Shown piece by piece: positions 44,552-59,131 of a stretch of DNA of 64,000 nt. The position numbers and the translations under genes were made by a program. The number at the start of each line of letters is the position of its first letter. The first letter of the stretch is position 1. Under the pieces are notes generated by a model. It worked only from the letters and a program-made list of their open reading frames with translations. It did no database searches and was not told the DNA's origin. The stretch comes from Gnetum montanum. Lineage: Eukaryota; Streptophyta; Gnetopsida; Gnetales; Gnetaceae. The DNA is taken from positions 1,348,098-1,412,097 of the forward strand of contig MNCI01012718.1 in NCBI GenBank assembly GCA_015680685.1, in the 5' to 3' direction.

Positions 44552-45681
44552 CTATTACATCAATGTAAAGACATCAACATTAAAGTAAAGTCTACCTTTC
44601 TGTCCTACTTTACCCAAAAGAAAAATGGAAATGGAGTTGGAGATATAGATTCACACTATTTCTAACATGTTCACCTCATCCATATGCTACTTACTAATGT
44701 TAATACTGAAACTACTACAAATTTTGAATTAAGTCCCTTATTTTATCTTCAATGGTTAGTTATTCAAGGTTTTCCACTAGTTTCCTATCTTTTCATTATT
44801 TTAACAAACTTTTTTTTTTACATAACCTATATTATGATTTTCAAAAAAATATTATCAAGAGAATTTCAATAAATGATCAGGGTATGCAACTATTTAACAT
44901 ATACTTTTCAGATAATTTTTTTATAATCAACAATTCACTATAACATGTCAATGATTGATCTTCTAATAACCTTCTTCACTATTTTCTTTTGCCTCAGGTC
45001 ACCTCTATTCCTCATTCTTCAACAATAAAGCAAATTACATTTTTAGAAGATATGCCTTAACAAATTAGTGCATGGCATTTTACTTTTAATGAATAGACTT
45101 GGGTTAGTTATTCATCCAAATTGTGTACTACTTAGAGCAAATTAGGAATTATTATAAAAAATTTATTAAATTTTCATTACTAATTTTGAGGGTTTGTTTG
45201 AATCAAGCTTTCTTAAATATTTTTTGGAAGGATAACAAATTATTTTCTCCTTATTCCAAAGATGCATATGAAATCATTATTAAGAATGATCATCATCATC
45301 ATCATCCTAGCCTTGTCCCAATAAAATGGGGTTGGCTAAGAATGATCTTATTTTTAAAAAAAAATTAAGAACTTTAAAAAGATATAATTATTACTGCAAT
45401 CTTGGATAAGAAAAATAAGAAATATTTGTAAAACTTATCCAAAAATTTGAATTTTTCAATGGTATCTGATACATTAGGGTTTTCCGATTGGTATTTATGG
45501 GAATTGCTTCTCCTTGATGTCCTTTTTATAGAAGTAAATATTTTTTTCACATAATTGTTGTGAGTGCCTAGTTGTACATGTTTGGAAATGGACTTCTAGA
45601 TTTGCAACTTTTAGGCAAGCATCAATGATATCATTCTTGATCATGAACTTGCTTTATCTATTGCTTGTTTGTATTTGGAAA
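44552..45681. other. AT-rich intergenic DNA with a possible SINE 3' end
   Basis: No coding block is recognised. At 45283-45350 GATCATCATCATCATCATCC is followed by TAGCCTTGTCCCAATAAAAT and GGGGTTGGCTAAGAATGATC. This resembles the conserved 'AGCCTTxTCCCA...TGGGGTCGGCTA' segment at the 3' end of many plant SINE-derived repeats. I see no tRNA-like 5' part or poly(A) end, so the call is weak. Confidence 0.3.
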
Positions 45682-46437
45682 TGTTTCTGATTGTTTGATC
45701 TTTATTTTATTTGGAAACTTCATTATACAATTATTTTCCAACAACAAAAGAAAATAACAATAATCTTGCATTAAAAGTTAAACATCAAAATTTTAAAAAA
45801 TGTTGCTCTTCAACTTCAATTAGGAAAACTTCTAGTGAAAGATTAAACAATTAAATTGTCTCTTCCATTATGGATTCCTTTGATAAACTTAAGTTAGAAA
45901 AGCTATCAGCTTAAGCTGTAATTTGTTTCTTATTTCTGATTGGTACAATCATTTTTCATTAAAGAAAGTTCTCTTTCTTTGCAAAAAAGCTTTTAGTAAA
46001 CTGAACTGTAACGACACCACTAATAATAAAACAATGCATCATCTTTTTTCTACCTTGAAATGTTTTTGATTGTTTGATCTTTATTTTATTTGGAAACTTC
46101 ATTATACAATTATTTTCCAACAACAAAAAAATAACAATAATCTTGCATTAAAAGTTAAACATCAAAATTTTTCAAATGTTGCTCTTCAACTTCAATTAGG
46201 AAAACTTCTAGTAAAGATTAAACAATTAAATTGTCTCTTCCATTATGGATTCCTTTGGTAAACTTAAGTTAGAAAAGCTATCAACTTAAGTTGTAATTTG
46301 TTTCTTATGTCTATTGGTACAATCATTTTTCATTAAAGAGAGTTCTCTTTCTTTGCAAGAAAGCTTTTACTAAACTAAACAACTATAAGGACACCTCTAA
46401 TCATAAAAAAAATGCATCATCCTTTTTCTACCTTGAA
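45682..46437. repeat. Tandem duplication, 379-bp unit, two copies
   Basis: TGTTTCTGATTGTTTGATCT at 45682 recurs as TGTTTTTGATTGTTTGATCT at 46061. The two copies stay collinear through AATAACAATAATCTTGC, TTGTCTCTTCCATTATGGAT and CATCxTTTTTCTACCTTGAAA. They differ by small indels and point changes. No coding content. Confidence 0.85.
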
Positions 46438-49020
46438 AAGAACATTTTTAAAGTTTCATACCCAAAAAGTATGAGTTTTCAAAATTAGTTGCAAGGATAA
46501 AGGCAAACCAAAACCATTAGGCTTTTCATTTTAAAACTAAAACTAAAAGTTTATTGCATTTATAAATCCTTCTTATATTTAGAAACTCTCATTGATAATC
46601 TAATGTACTCTAATTTTTTTAAAATTATTATTCATTATTTTTTAGGTCCAACAACCCCCACCATGCTTTTTTAAAGATAATACACCTATGCATCTTTTTG
46701 AACAGATACAATAATAATCCTTTTGCTATTTTTGTCTTTTTTAAATTTATTACAAAGGCATAAAAGCAACCAAATACCAAATCTTTAAAAAGCCCAAAAA
46801 CAAAATAAAAAGCAACAACAAACTTACAATTAGCACCATTGGTCAATCTCTAAAATTATGCCCTACCTCTTTAACGTAATAAGCATCAAACATTTAAGAT
46901 GATTTTCCACCCTAGCAACCCCTAATCCAATTAGTAAAATTGCCTAACAATATCAAGTAGGTTTATGTGAATTAAGCTCCAATGAAGCTTAACCATAAAA
47001 GAAAATATAAATGTTTATCATCCTAATCCCTTGGGTAAGACAATTTCAAGCCAGAAGCCTCCCCAAAAATGCATGTAAATCAACTTAGAGCTTGACCAAT
47101 AGGTTGTAACTGCAGCATAAGATTAACTAAAGATCCATTTAAACATAGGAATATATAATGAACTGTACTGTATAATTAAGAAATAAAATTTAGTTCCGCT
47201 TTACGGTCTGCCATTACCTTTCAAGTGTTCATCAAATAAGCCCCCATGCAATCATATTCTTCCAATGGCCACGAACCGCGGCGATGGGGTTTATAGTGAA
47301 ACCGTCATATGTAATTGAAAAAATAAAAAATAAAATTGGTTGTGAATCTCAATGATCTTGCTCCTGTAATTGTGCATTGGTTCAGAAATGATATGATATT
47401 TGCCGTTACAACACTGCCAAAATTGCTGTTTGGCATTGAGGTAAACTTCCAGCGATGAATAGGAAGCAAGCAAAAACGAAATGTTTTGTTAAACACATCA
47501 TACGAAGTTGCACAGTTAAAGAAGCTTCTTCCATTAAAACCCACAATAAAAAAATCATTTGGCAACCCTGCACAATCGAAAACTGCCTTAAACGGTTCAT
47601 GTAAGAGCAGAATAAAACAAAGAAAATAGTTATTTCGGCATACCCACATTGATAAAGTTAGTTGATTGAAAAAGAACTGTAGACTAACATTGAAATGATA
47701 GTCTAAATCAACAAGAACATAGGATCAATTTTTAAGTGTTTTTTGAAAAAAATTAGAAAGCTTTAATTTCAGCAGGCTACCCAGAAATAAAAGTTTCTAA
47801 CGTTTTCTGCATCGTCTCCACCAGCATGGTACTTGACAAAGTACATACGCAACCACAAAACAAACAATGAACAATGTCAGGATTGAGATCATACAAGTCA
47901 GTATCATTCCTTTCAGAGTCAAAAACTTATGCTTCCTAAACCTCCTCATCATTTTTGAAAATCGGCGTGTCCATGCCGTGGAGACACAGGAAGACCATGC
48001 CAAAACGAAGGTAGCTTTATTTAAATAATTACACTGACACAATTGCCACGGTTGAAGTTGTTGAATCCCCTTTGATGAATAGAATTTAAAGACAAATATA
48101 TATATGGACGGAACCAGAAGACACTGACGATCTATAATTATTTCAAAATATGAAAAACTAAAATATTAGCATCGGTCAATCAATAGCGCTAAGGGCTTGG
48201 TGGCTAAACACACACTAATCGTTCCCTCTAAATAAATAGGGTGAAATGCAGTGATAAAAGTCACCTCACAAAGCTTGCCTTTTTAAAGGAACCACACATT
48301 TTTCTACCAGTTTTATTAAATGAACATAGATCAAATTCTTTTGTGGCTTGCACCACCTTTAAGAATTCTGAGCAACTGTAAAAACAAATATTTTATCAGA
48401 AAAAGAGAACGTGTACAAGAAAAAACAGAGAAGGATACTTCAAGAAATATGAGTTAATAATACGTAAGCATAAAATTAAAACAAAGCATGCTAAGTATTT
48501 CTAGACACAGATTCTCGTGTTTGGAGTTTAGCTTAACTGAAATATTACCTTCAGCAGAGAAGCAATGCTTAGCTTCCTGGGAAATGATCATAAATTAGCA
48601 AGACAATCCAGAGACGAATTTGAAGCGGCAACAAACTGTTGGCCGTAACCATTACTGTTTCTGAAGCAGATTTATCTTGCAGGAGTACAGCTGAGGGTGA
48701 ACCATTAGCGCCAGTGTTTGACACCCAATATTTCTACCTGCATTCTCAAAACTTTGCAAGGGCAATGTAATCTTAAAAATCTCTTCACTGAATCTGATAC
48801 GGGGCTTGAATGCAAGTACAGCAATATACACAATTTTATCACATCAGTAAGGTTAAGCTCTTGGATTTGCATAAAAATTGTTAATAAAATTCTGTAATAT
48901 GCCTGTTGCTTGCTGTTGACTCCAACTATCCTTTTATATACAAACTGTCTCTATAAGAAATAATTCAAAGGAAGCACCCTTTAATGAAGGCATGTCCCAG
49001 CAAGACCCTTTCAGAATTCA
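46438..49020. other. Intergenic DNA downstream of the PRAF remnant
   Basis: No recognised gene. Minus-strand frames at 47305-47649 and 47797-48042 are open for 80-114 codons. The second has a hydrophobic run (GMILTCMISILTLFIVCFV) that could span a membrane, but there is no homology I know of and no start context. It may include 3' untranslated sequence of the PRAF-type remnant. Confidence 0.35.
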
Positions 49021-49084
49021 TCACCGTATTTAGTCTCAGTTACTGGTTTTCTTCACCGTATTTAGTCTCAGTTACTGGTTTTCT
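49021..49084. repeat. Tandem duplication, 32-bp unit
   Basis: CACCGTATTTAGTCTCAGTT (plus ACTGGTTTTCTT) occurs at 49022 and again at 49054, two nearly identical adjacent copies. Confidence 0.85.
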
Positions 49085-49209
49085 TCTGGACGGCAAGTGA
49101 TGAATTTAATAAACTCTAGGACATTTAAAAGGAAAACAATATTTAATAAGTTCCCACAGAATGTGAAGGTTTCTTTTGACAGCCTCCTCCTCATCCTCAT
49201 AGAAACAAC

Positions 49210-50816
49210 TGTAAAGGTCTTCTCAGCTTTCCCAAACTTTTCCAATACTTTCAATTCTCCCTGAGGTTGAAGATGGACCCATGTTCCCTGGGTGAACCAT
49301 TCTGACATTGTATTGTTCATACACTCTGGCCCGATTTTCAGCCCACCACTTCTCAGCTTCCTTTCACTGAACTTTTTGCCCTTTCACTGAACTTTTTCCG
49401 GCTGCAATGTCAGTAAAACAGTCAAAATGTCACTCCCAAGGTACAAATTTCACTTATGTTATTATCCTAAACATATAACCAAACAACTAAACCTATATAT
49501 AAGCTGTATTAAATCACTTTAGTCTATGTGCTAGATAAGCAGATCTGGGGGCTGTTGGAATTCCAAATAATTGAAACATAAGTACACCTCAAGATTCATA
49601 GAAGTTTATAACTTAGTGCTATCTAGTAGAATCCAACCTGTGACCTGGGGTTACTAGGCCAAGACTCATACCCTAAGCTAACACCTCATTGTTTTGTTAA
49701 GACAAGCAAATTTGATCTCTATAAATAGTAGATTATTTAAAGTACAAGCACACTTTTCTGATTGCAGTTTCGATAAAGAAAATGTCAGATTGTCACTCGT
49801 AAGTAACCATAATAAGCCAAAAAAAAAAAAATCGCTATTGTTAACCAAAGTATATATATATATATATATATAAAGGAATCTATGTATGAGTTGTGTTAAG
49901 CCGTTTTGGTCAAGTCGGCTGAAAAGACGTAGAATCATAAAATAAACAGACATTGTAGATCTTGGAGTTCGAAAGGATGTACTTTTGACAAACATGAATG
50001 GAACAGCAGAACTCATAACACTGGCACCCATTAAAGAGTAATCTCTGTGATGATGAAAACAATTAATAAAAGTCTTAAATGTGAAAATACATACCTAAAT
50101 CTCACAGGCTTGAGATCTTTTTCTCCATTTGGAAGCTGAGATAAAGTTATGTAAACACCTGGTTCATCCTGTTCAACCCATTCACCTTCCTTTTCATGAT
50201 CATGCTTTACTGGACTTCTAGCCTCGCTTTTCAATCTGTCATTGTTAGGAAATATTCTCGTAGAGTCAAAGAACCTCCCTTGTATTGAATGTAAAGAACT
50301 CCTGTTACTTGCAATGTAAGAGCCATCGGCCACCAAGGGACTAGCTGTGCCATTGGAATCTGTGATGTTTGCTGATAAACTACTCATGTCATGATGGCCA
50401 TGGGATTCTGCACCCATTGATTCCACCAAGTCTGCATAGTTACCAGGGTGTAAATTGATGCCATTAGCTTCTTGAGTAGGATGCACAGCTGACCTGTTAG
50501 CATATGCAGCAGCAGCTCCGAGCAACCTTTCAGCCATATCTTTCAACTGTTCACAAGTTCAAAACGTTATAAAAAGATTTAAATAAAAATTGAATTTCCA
50601 TAATTAGCACGCAGCCCACAAACCCACTTGCTCAAATGAACTTTCTAAAATAAACAGACAAGTTATGAATTTTTTACCTGAGCTGTTAGCGATTTAATGA
50701 CTTCCTTTGCAGCCTTGCATTTGGCACTTTCCTCTCCTGCTATAGCAATTGCATCTTTTACCTGTTTTAATGTGCGCTCCAATTCAACTTCTTGAACTTG
50801 GCATCGACGAGTCAAA
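49210..50816 (-). pseudogene. PRAF-type (RCC1/FYVE/BRX) protein, 3' exons only
   Basis: PRAF proteins are plant proteins with a PH domain, RCC1 repeats, a FYVE zinc finger and a C-terminal BRX domain. Three minus-strand exons remain. Exon A 50678-50816 is the coiled coil (QEVELERTLKQ, ESAKCKAAKEVIKSLTAQ). Exon B 50095-50546 starts LKDMAERLLGAAAAY and ends in the first half of BRX, EWVEQDEPGVYITLSQLPNG. Exon C from 49401 downward is the second half, where WWAENRARVYEQYNVR is readable in one phase. Exon A and B splice sites are canonical and in phase. In exon C a 20-bp tandem duplication (49361-49380/49381-49400) and a missing base destroy the frame. The upstream exons (PH, RCC1, FYVE) are absent. 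A fragment, not a gene. Confidence 0.8.
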
Positions 50817-52530
50817 CTGTCAACCACGACATTTAGATCAATAATGGTTCATGGTTATACAAAGCAAATTATAATAAGTTTTCCTCGATTCCATCATGTA
50901 CAGCTACATTTTAAAAAATCTGTAACAAATCTACAGAACCATAAGCTTTTAGAAGGAACATTAATAGAATCTGGAAATAAATAAATTCGTTAAAAACAGT
51001 GTGAAAAGAAGAGAAGCAATGTAGCAGCTCAGGTACCCGATGGTTAATTAGTTTACCTCTTACATTTTTTGCAATTACAGCACAAAGCCATGTAAAAACC
51101 CTAATCCTTTCATTTTCATTACATTAGAAACCAAAAGTTATTTTAATTTATTTTATTAAAATTAAAAATATACATGGATGGACAAGATAAATTCCAACCT
51201 GAAACCTAAAGCCAACTAATTATCCTTGCCCATTTTACATGGGACAAGCCTTGTTTCATCTTGCCAAGTTTATAAATAGGTAACATGATTTCTTCATTTT
51301 GAAAACAATTTGAAGCATTATTATGTTTCCAAAATTTTCTCTCAATTATTTTCATCGTTCTTGCACCATAATTGAAACATCAAAATACACCAATCCTTCT
51401 TTCCACCATTGAAGCATGAATATATATTGAAGCACAAGTTAATTTGATCATCCATTCTCATTTTTGAAATTCTTTGGGCATTCTCTCATCGCCATTTCAA
51501 TTGTTGAAGACTTGAAGCATAAAACTTCTCAGTTTGATCAAATTCTCATTAAATTTTCCTCATTTCTGATTTTTGTTGTTTTTCCCATAAGTCATGGCCA
51601 CCTCGTGGTCGACCATGACCTCACCGCCAGTCATGATATTCAAATTTTCTTGATTCTACTTAGACCACAAGTTGCGGTCCTCCTATAGTAACCATTGTGC
51701 CTGATTTGCAAGTTGTGGTACTTAATGCAACTTGAACCACATGTTGTGACAACCACCCCAACCTTCACTATGAGTCCTGAAACTGATAAAATTTTATTGA
51801 GAGCCATCATAGCCTCCACTACGAGTTATGGTCAACTTATAACATCCCAAGATACCACCTAGTTATCTACTACAACTGCAACTATGTTTGATTGTCCACT
51901 CATGATTTCATCAAAAACCAACTATCACTACCACCACTAGTCACAGTCTGCATAGATAAATTCTTTTCAAGTCACAAGTTTGAACCAAACAACTTTTACC
52001 TTGTATATTGTCAGTATTAATATGCATTATTGTCTTGGAAACATTTTTTTGTACTTCCTATTTGAATTGTCTCAAGCAATCTAAAATTTCAAGTTAAGAA
52101 AAAAAAAAGGAATGTTCTATTGGAAATAATGTTGATAGTGAAACTGCTATGTGTCACATATTTTCTAATTAAATTTTTTTATGTGAAATTTGGAAGTCTC
52201 TGTGATGCTTACCATGTCTTTTCTTTGGATAACTCTTTTCAGTCTTTTCTTATGTTCAATTTTTCTATATATTTCTATTTTGATTTTTCTCTGTTTAAAC
52301 AAATATTATGCTTTAACATGTAAACAATGAATGTTTGTTGCCTAGATCATTTGATCTTCAACTCAGTGGCTTTTCTTAAATATTACTGTATCTAAACTAT
52401 GGCGGTGTTTGCTAATTGTAGGTTGCTAGACCTCTGCCCAGATTGAAAATGTTTCCCATTCATAATGTGGAATTATAGAGCATCCGTTTGTTTTTAACCT
52501 CAATCAATAAATTTTCAGAGAATCCAGTCC
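50817..52530. other. Spacer between PRAF and NEMF remnants, nothing recognised
   Basis: AT-rich. Searched by eye for missing upstream exons of either remnant: no RCC1/FYVE motifs on the minus strand and no NFACT N-terminal motifs on the plus strand. Short open frames lack motifs. Confidence 0.45.
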
Positions 52531-55500
52531 TTGTCCAGAGACAAAAGTAGCATATACATAGACGTGTCATGTCTGCTAAGGATATGCTATTTATGTGAGC
52601 ACATTATATTGGATGCTGGATTACAGCCAAACATGAAGGTTGGCCCTACTAAAGATATTTTGCATGCCTTTGCAACTGCTATTACACGATTTGAGGAATG
52701 GGTAAATAAGATCAGAACAGGAGAAACAATCCCTGAAGGTTTCATAATAATGAAGAAAGGTGTACCTGATGAAAAAAAGACACTTCTTTAAATGGAGGAA
52801 AGCTAGCTGAGCAGGTATGTAAAGTTTAATGTGAACTGCTATACTCAAGAATACAGTCGAAACTTGGTTCTCATTGAAAATAAATTTCTATTCATTTAGT
52901 TTTCATGGACAGTTTTCTTCTCATTATTAGCAATGATGATGAATTGGTGATATTTTTGAATATTTTCATTGTTTTTCGCTTTAAACAGTTTCAGACAGTG
53001 AACTACATTTTAATTGTGTTTCTGCTACGTTCTGTTAAAAGTTAAATATACAATATTTCATTCTATCTGTTGCATTATCAATGTTTATAATAGTGGTGTA
53101 ACAAGCAGTCTTCACGATTCTGAGCGCATACCCTCTAACATCACACTTTTCTGTAAGATTGATGCATTTTGTATTGTTGCAGGTGTACGATGAATTTTCC
53201 CCACTGGTGCTCCATTAGTTTGAATCACGAAGTTCTGTATAATTTGTGACATTTGATCAGTCAATGGATGAGTTCTTTAGCAAAATAGAAAGCCAAAGAG
53301 CAGAACAACAACAAAAAGTCCAAGAAAATTCTGCTATGCAAAAGCTTAATAAGATACCTGCAGATCAGGTATGGAAATGGTTTGTTTGCATTGTAAACAG
53401 GTTTTTTTTTTTTTTGGATTTGGCCTTTTTCATGGTATGCTTCCTGTTTGAGTTAGAATGGGTGCTGAGATCCAATTCATGTTATAAAAACTCTAACAAG
53501 AAATTGCTACCTCCTTGTAGGAGTTGATGTCTAATTTTATTTCGTTTATCAGATGTCCAAACATGTTGAGTATTATCTTCAGCAGACCATGTTTTAAAAA
53601 AGAAAGAAAATAGTAAAGCTATTATCTATCTTTCCCTTTTTCCCAAATGTAGAATCCTTTCTAATAGTTGGTTACATTCAATATTGCCTTAGTTGCAGGA
53701 AGTAATTAATACACTGGGTATTCAATGCAAGAAAATAGGGTACAATCATTAAAGAGAGAAGTTAACCATTCAGTAAAAATGGCAGAGTTGATTGTGCACA
53801 ATCTTGAAGATGTTGATGCCGCAATATCAGCTGTTCGTGCAGCTCTTGCAAGTGGAATGGATTGGAAGGGTCTTCAGAGAAGAGGAAAAGGCTGGGAATC
53901 CTATTGCAGCGTTGATCCATAGCTTGCAACTTGAGAAAAATTGTATTACTCTACTTTTGAGTAACAACCTTGATGGTATGGAGGAGGATTAAAAAACACA
54001 ACCAGCAGTCAATGTAGAAGTTCCTTCCTTGCTAACATTAATAAATTGCACACTGCATTCATTTCTTCAATATTATGTAAATGTGAATATTCAAGCTATA
54101 ATACTTTCCTTTCAATGCCTCTTTGTGATTTTGATGATATCGTGAGGTAACTTCTTCGTGACTAAGAGTTTCTATTACTTTGACTTGTAATGAGCTATAT
54201 AGGGTTGAGGTTTCTTCTCATAACAAATATATTCATGTTCTTTTAGTTTGGCAAGAATTGCAACTGTTCAGAAATTTCTTGTAGCTATCTTGATTTTTTA
54301 AAAGATTCTCATCATGATTATCCTAGTGTCCATGTATTTCAAGTGTAATGTGTTATTTCATTATCACTAAGGGCAACACCATGACACCATTGTCAGTAAA
54401 TTCTTTTAATTTGGATTAATTTAATTCAAACACATATTAAGTGGCCCAAACACGTCCAACTTGAGCTTTGGTCTTATAGTTTAGTAGCAAATTGCTAGGA
54501 GTGAAAATTTGTTCTATATTACATCATGTCCTACAATTTTAATGAATTATGTTTGAATATTTGTATGATATCTGCTTCAAATAAACAATACATTTTATAT
54601 CATGGTTAAAGCATGTCAATGTAATTCAATAAGTTCATATTTGTGTTTTAGTTTAGGCTTTTATAATAGTAGTCTAAGATAGTTTTTAGTTGGAGAGCAA
54701 GCACTCCAAGCTTATATTTTGCAAGTGTCTTATGATTTTGATTGATCTGCCAACTTGATTTACTGCTGAATTCAATTCCCACATTCAACGTCTTGAATGG
54801 TACAGTTGGTGATGTGCCATTTGCATAGATTGAATTGATTGCATTCTTCTATTGTTATTGTGTAATGCATATTTTTCTAATTTTTTTTAAAAAAAGCATT
54901 TTTAAAATTTTATCTTACCTGACTAGAATTTAGTGCTTCATGGCACATCTGTTTGGAGTTTCTTACTTGCCTACACAAAAAATTTATTTCAAAGAATAAA
55001 CCATGATCATGATGCTCTAAAAATTATGCTTGATTGTTTAAAATTTAATGAGGTATGCTAAATGGTTAAAGGTATCTACAATGTTTGCATAATGTAACAA
55101 TAATTATTAAACTTGCCATTTTAAATAGAATGTTCAATACATTGACCTATACAATTGCCTACAGCTAGGTATGTTTTCATGTAATAATTCCTTATGAAAA
55201 CTTTTGGTTTGATATTTTCTTTATAGACTTTTTTTTTTCATTTTTTGACTTATTACATAGAGAAGGTTGAAGTTGATCTCGCACTTTCAGCTTATGCAAA
55301 TGCTCGTAGATGGTTTGAAGTGAAAAAGAAGCAAGCAAGAGAAGACCATTGTAGCACATGCAAAGGCTTTTAAAGCTGCAAAGAAGAAAACACAAAAGCA
55401 AATTACCCAAGTAAGATGTTGTTAAGCTTGTTGATATATTTATTTTGTTGGTCTTAGTTAGTGAGACATAGTTCACTTGGTTAGAGAAGGTGGCTTGTGG

Positions 55501-57960
55501 TTATGCAAGTCACATGTTCAACTTTAAAGGTTATGCTGAGATACATATTACCTAGTATCATGGTAAAAATATACATTCTAGGACTATGGTATCAGGTTGA
55601 CACCCAGTCAGAAAAATTGTCAACTTTGTTCACCTACCTTAATGGGTTAGCCAATGTTGATAGGATAAAGGCATCGAGATAATGATTTTTCTGTTCTCAT
55701 TGATATAACTGCTTTAAGAACTAAAAATGCTAAATATGATCAGTTTTGACAGTTTTGTGAGAAGAGAAGGGACATTGATATTGAATTGTGACAACGAATT
55801 CATGATTCATTCAGAATTGACATGTGAGGTTGATATAATCCTGTTTCCAATATTTTGGAAGCAGGAAAATTGAGACTTAAATCCAGATTCTCTCTTGCTT
55901 AATGCTTTGACTTGAAAAATTTTTATATCATGCATAGCTTGTATTTTGGTTTTGGTTTTGTGCTTTTTTCCACGCTTTTTCAAATCCAATTTAGCTTGTA
56001 AAATTTTTGGATCTTAAATAGCTTGAAAAATATTTGTCAAAGTCTATCAGATGCTCATGAATTTAGAATGCTTTTTTATTTAATTTTTAAAGGAGGAAAC
56101 TCCTGGTATTGGGTAGCTGAGCAACAATTTCCCAATACATCGACTTGCTGTGTGGCAGATTTGCAAATTAGGTAATTGAACTCTTTACCTCTAGCTGCTA
56201 GTGAAGGACTAGGGGGGCTATGAGCTAATGTTCATAATGCCTTTTTGAAATGTTTTAGACCTTCTTAAAAAATAAATATGTTTTCTTCCAAAATTTTCTC
56301 GTAACGTTGAAGAAGTCTGCTCATGCTCCAATATAGCATGGTCTTGCCTTAATGCACTCTTTGTTTTGTTGAATATAACAGATGTATGTCACTTATTGGA
56401 TTCATGAATTAATTACAGGCTAAAACTGTTGCAGCAATATGACACATTCACAAGGTCCACTGGTTTGAAAAGTTTAATTGGTTCATTAACAATGAAAAGT
56501 ACTGGTTTATTAGCAGCAAAATGAATTGCTAGTAGACATGTATATGGTTCCTCGCAGATTCCTAATGCTATTTATGGTTCTTATTTTTCTTCTTCTATAC
56601 TGGTATTAATTACCATCGTTGAGTATATGCATAAATTATATTAGTAGCATGGTAGATCTTTCTGTCTAAGTTCATCAATTATGTCTTTATACATTAATGC
56701 AATGTTTTGGGGCAACATATAGGTATGTGCCCGCAGATCTTCATGGAGCTTCAAGTACTTTTGATCAAAAACCACAAGCCAGATCAACCAATTCCACCAC
56801 TTACACTCAATCAGGCAGGCTGTTTTATGGTAAGCATCCTTGTAATTCGGGGAAAATGTTGTGTATTAGGGTGTGTATGGTTAAGTTTGTTTTGGTGAAA
56901 GATGATAAATACTTCCAATCAAATGGAAGGTCGTAATCTTTAAAAGGAAAAAGATCATCAAGAGGACAAAGCTTTTGTTTATGTCTCTGAAGGTTATGAG
57001 ATTTAACCGAGATTTAACCTCTCCTAGCTAGATAACAGAGTAAAAAAAAAACTTTTGACATATTAGGTTTTCGTATGTTTTACTTTTTTCAAGCCTACCC
57101 TAATTATCTAAACAATGCCATCTCCAACAACTAAAATTTTAAGCCTTAGGAAATCATTGATATCATTCCGTAAGAGTTTTATAAAATGGAAGTAATACTA
57201 ACGCCCAAGCACTTCATTCATGTTACATTTTTTAGTTTATGAATTTTGGTATGATGTGTTCTCTTTTTTTGTTTATTTTTAAAAGTGCAATAAAATTAAA
57301 ACTTCTGCATTATGAAGTTTATTAAATTTTGATATCTTCAAATGTAGAGTTTGCAACCTATGATTTTTGAGTGGATCTCTAAATATAGAAATGGAGTCTC
57401 ATGGTTGATATGTATTTTTTATATGCTCATGAATTTTAAAAAAAGAAAAAGCTTTAATCTTCCATTAATGGTTCTGTCTATTAGATATCCCATTCAAGGA
57501 TTATGCGGTTTTATGTGCAGCTCCATAAACCATGCATTAAAGTTACATTGCATAATATGTGCTTTTATTTCTGCAGGTATGCCAAAGTCAAGCTTGGGAT
57601 TCAAAGATTGTCACAAGTGCTTGGTGGGTATATCCACAACAAGTCGGTATAACTGCTCCAACAGGAGAGTACCTTACAGCAGGAAGTTTCATGGTCAGAG
57701 GAAGAAAAAATTTTCTTCCTCCTCATCCTCTTGTCATGGGTTTTGCTATCCACTTTCATTGGGATGAGAGTTCTTTAGCTTCACATGTGAATAAGTATAG
57801 GGTACAAGGAGATGATGACCAGGATATCAATACAGAGGTAAAAAGTAATAAGATGTCTGGAGCTTCAAATATCAAGGTCAACATTGGCTCAAAATCTCAG
57901 GGAGATGTAAGGATGATAGTTCAGATGATTCCCAGGGAAATGAGAATGACAAACGTAATT

Positions 57961-58078
57961 CATTGCTTAGCATAGAACAAATTGAGACATCAAGTGGGAC
58001 ATTTTCATCTGAAATAGATCATTGCTTAGCAAAGAACAAATTGAGACATCAAGTGGGACATTTTCATCTAAAATAGAT
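57961..58078 (+). repeat. Tandem duplication, 59-bp unit, inside NEMF exon
   Basis: CATTGCTTAGCATAGAACAA at 57961 recurs as CATTGCTTAGCAAAGAACAA at 58020; the copies are contiguous. As 59 is not a multiple of three, it shifts the NEMF frame. Confidence 0.9.
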
Positions 58079-59131
58079 CAAAAGGCCTCCTTAACAGATT
58101 ACGAGGCTTCTATCAAAGTGGAAAGTGAAGTTAATCAAAATGTAGGAGACCTTGAAGAGCTTAGGGACAAAGCACTTGGTCTTGGATCAATTAGGATGTC
58201 AAAGAATGAATCATTTAACAAATGTGATCTTGAAATTCATAACACAGTAATGGAAGTAGACGACACGAATGATGTTGATCAACTTAATAAGTCATCTCAA
58301 AGAGATAAGCCTGATCTGTCAAAGGCAGAAAGAAGGAAACAAAAGAAAGGAACATTAACAGTAAATTCAGACACAAATTTAGACCAGAAGCAAGTTGCAA
58401 AGGATGAGCTAACCAGAAAATCTGAAAGTAGAATAGAAGTTAGAGATGATATAACTGAAGCAAAGATTTCTTGTGGGTGAAAAGGAAAACTTAAGAAGAT
58501 CAAGGAGAAGTATGCAGATCAAGATAGCCGTAATCATTTAGTAGCATTCTCTTGTAGTTTTAACTTCTTATGTGGCTTCTTTTTCATTCCATCCACCTGA
58601 AGGCCTTTTTTAAAAAATGATTTCAGTCGGCAGGAACAAGTACCAAAGGACGAGATGCAGCGGTGGAACTGGCGGAAGGTGTAGCATCTGCAAAGGGATC
58701 AGCATCTGTAATTGGTATTTTAGATATGTTATATTTTCATTATCTTCAAGATTGATTGAGACTTTGATTTAGTATTTATATTTGTCAACATGAAGAAAAA
58801 TAAGTATGGTTGTAGATGTTTACTTATTCAAACAATGCTATGCTTTTCTTTCTTGGGCCATTGATTTTTCCTTTTTACAGTTTTACCTACACAAAACATA
58901 CCTGTGTAAAGTGATGATTATAAATGATTTTCTCAGAAGACTACTTCAACATCTTATACGGAATTATTTTTGTACTCCAAGATACTTGCAACTGAAGCTT
59001 TAGTCTTTTCTGTTACATATTATTTGACCTATTTTTCCAATGGCATAGGTGAATCTACAAAGATATGCTATAAATGCAAGAAACCCGATCATGTAGCCAA
59101 AGATTGTTCCGAGTTTGTTGAAGAATTTATT

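Noticed and set aside
44015-44588. Open frames of 149 and 185 codons
   Set aside because: Most codons are Ns of the assembly gap, and the rest is LTR sequence.
45123-45368. Histidine-rich short protein
   Set aside because: The His run comes from a CAT repeat in what looks like a SINE-type repeat; no other support.
49850-49875. TA dinucleotide run as a promoter
   Set aside because: Simple microsatellite inside a PRAF-remnant intron with no other signal.
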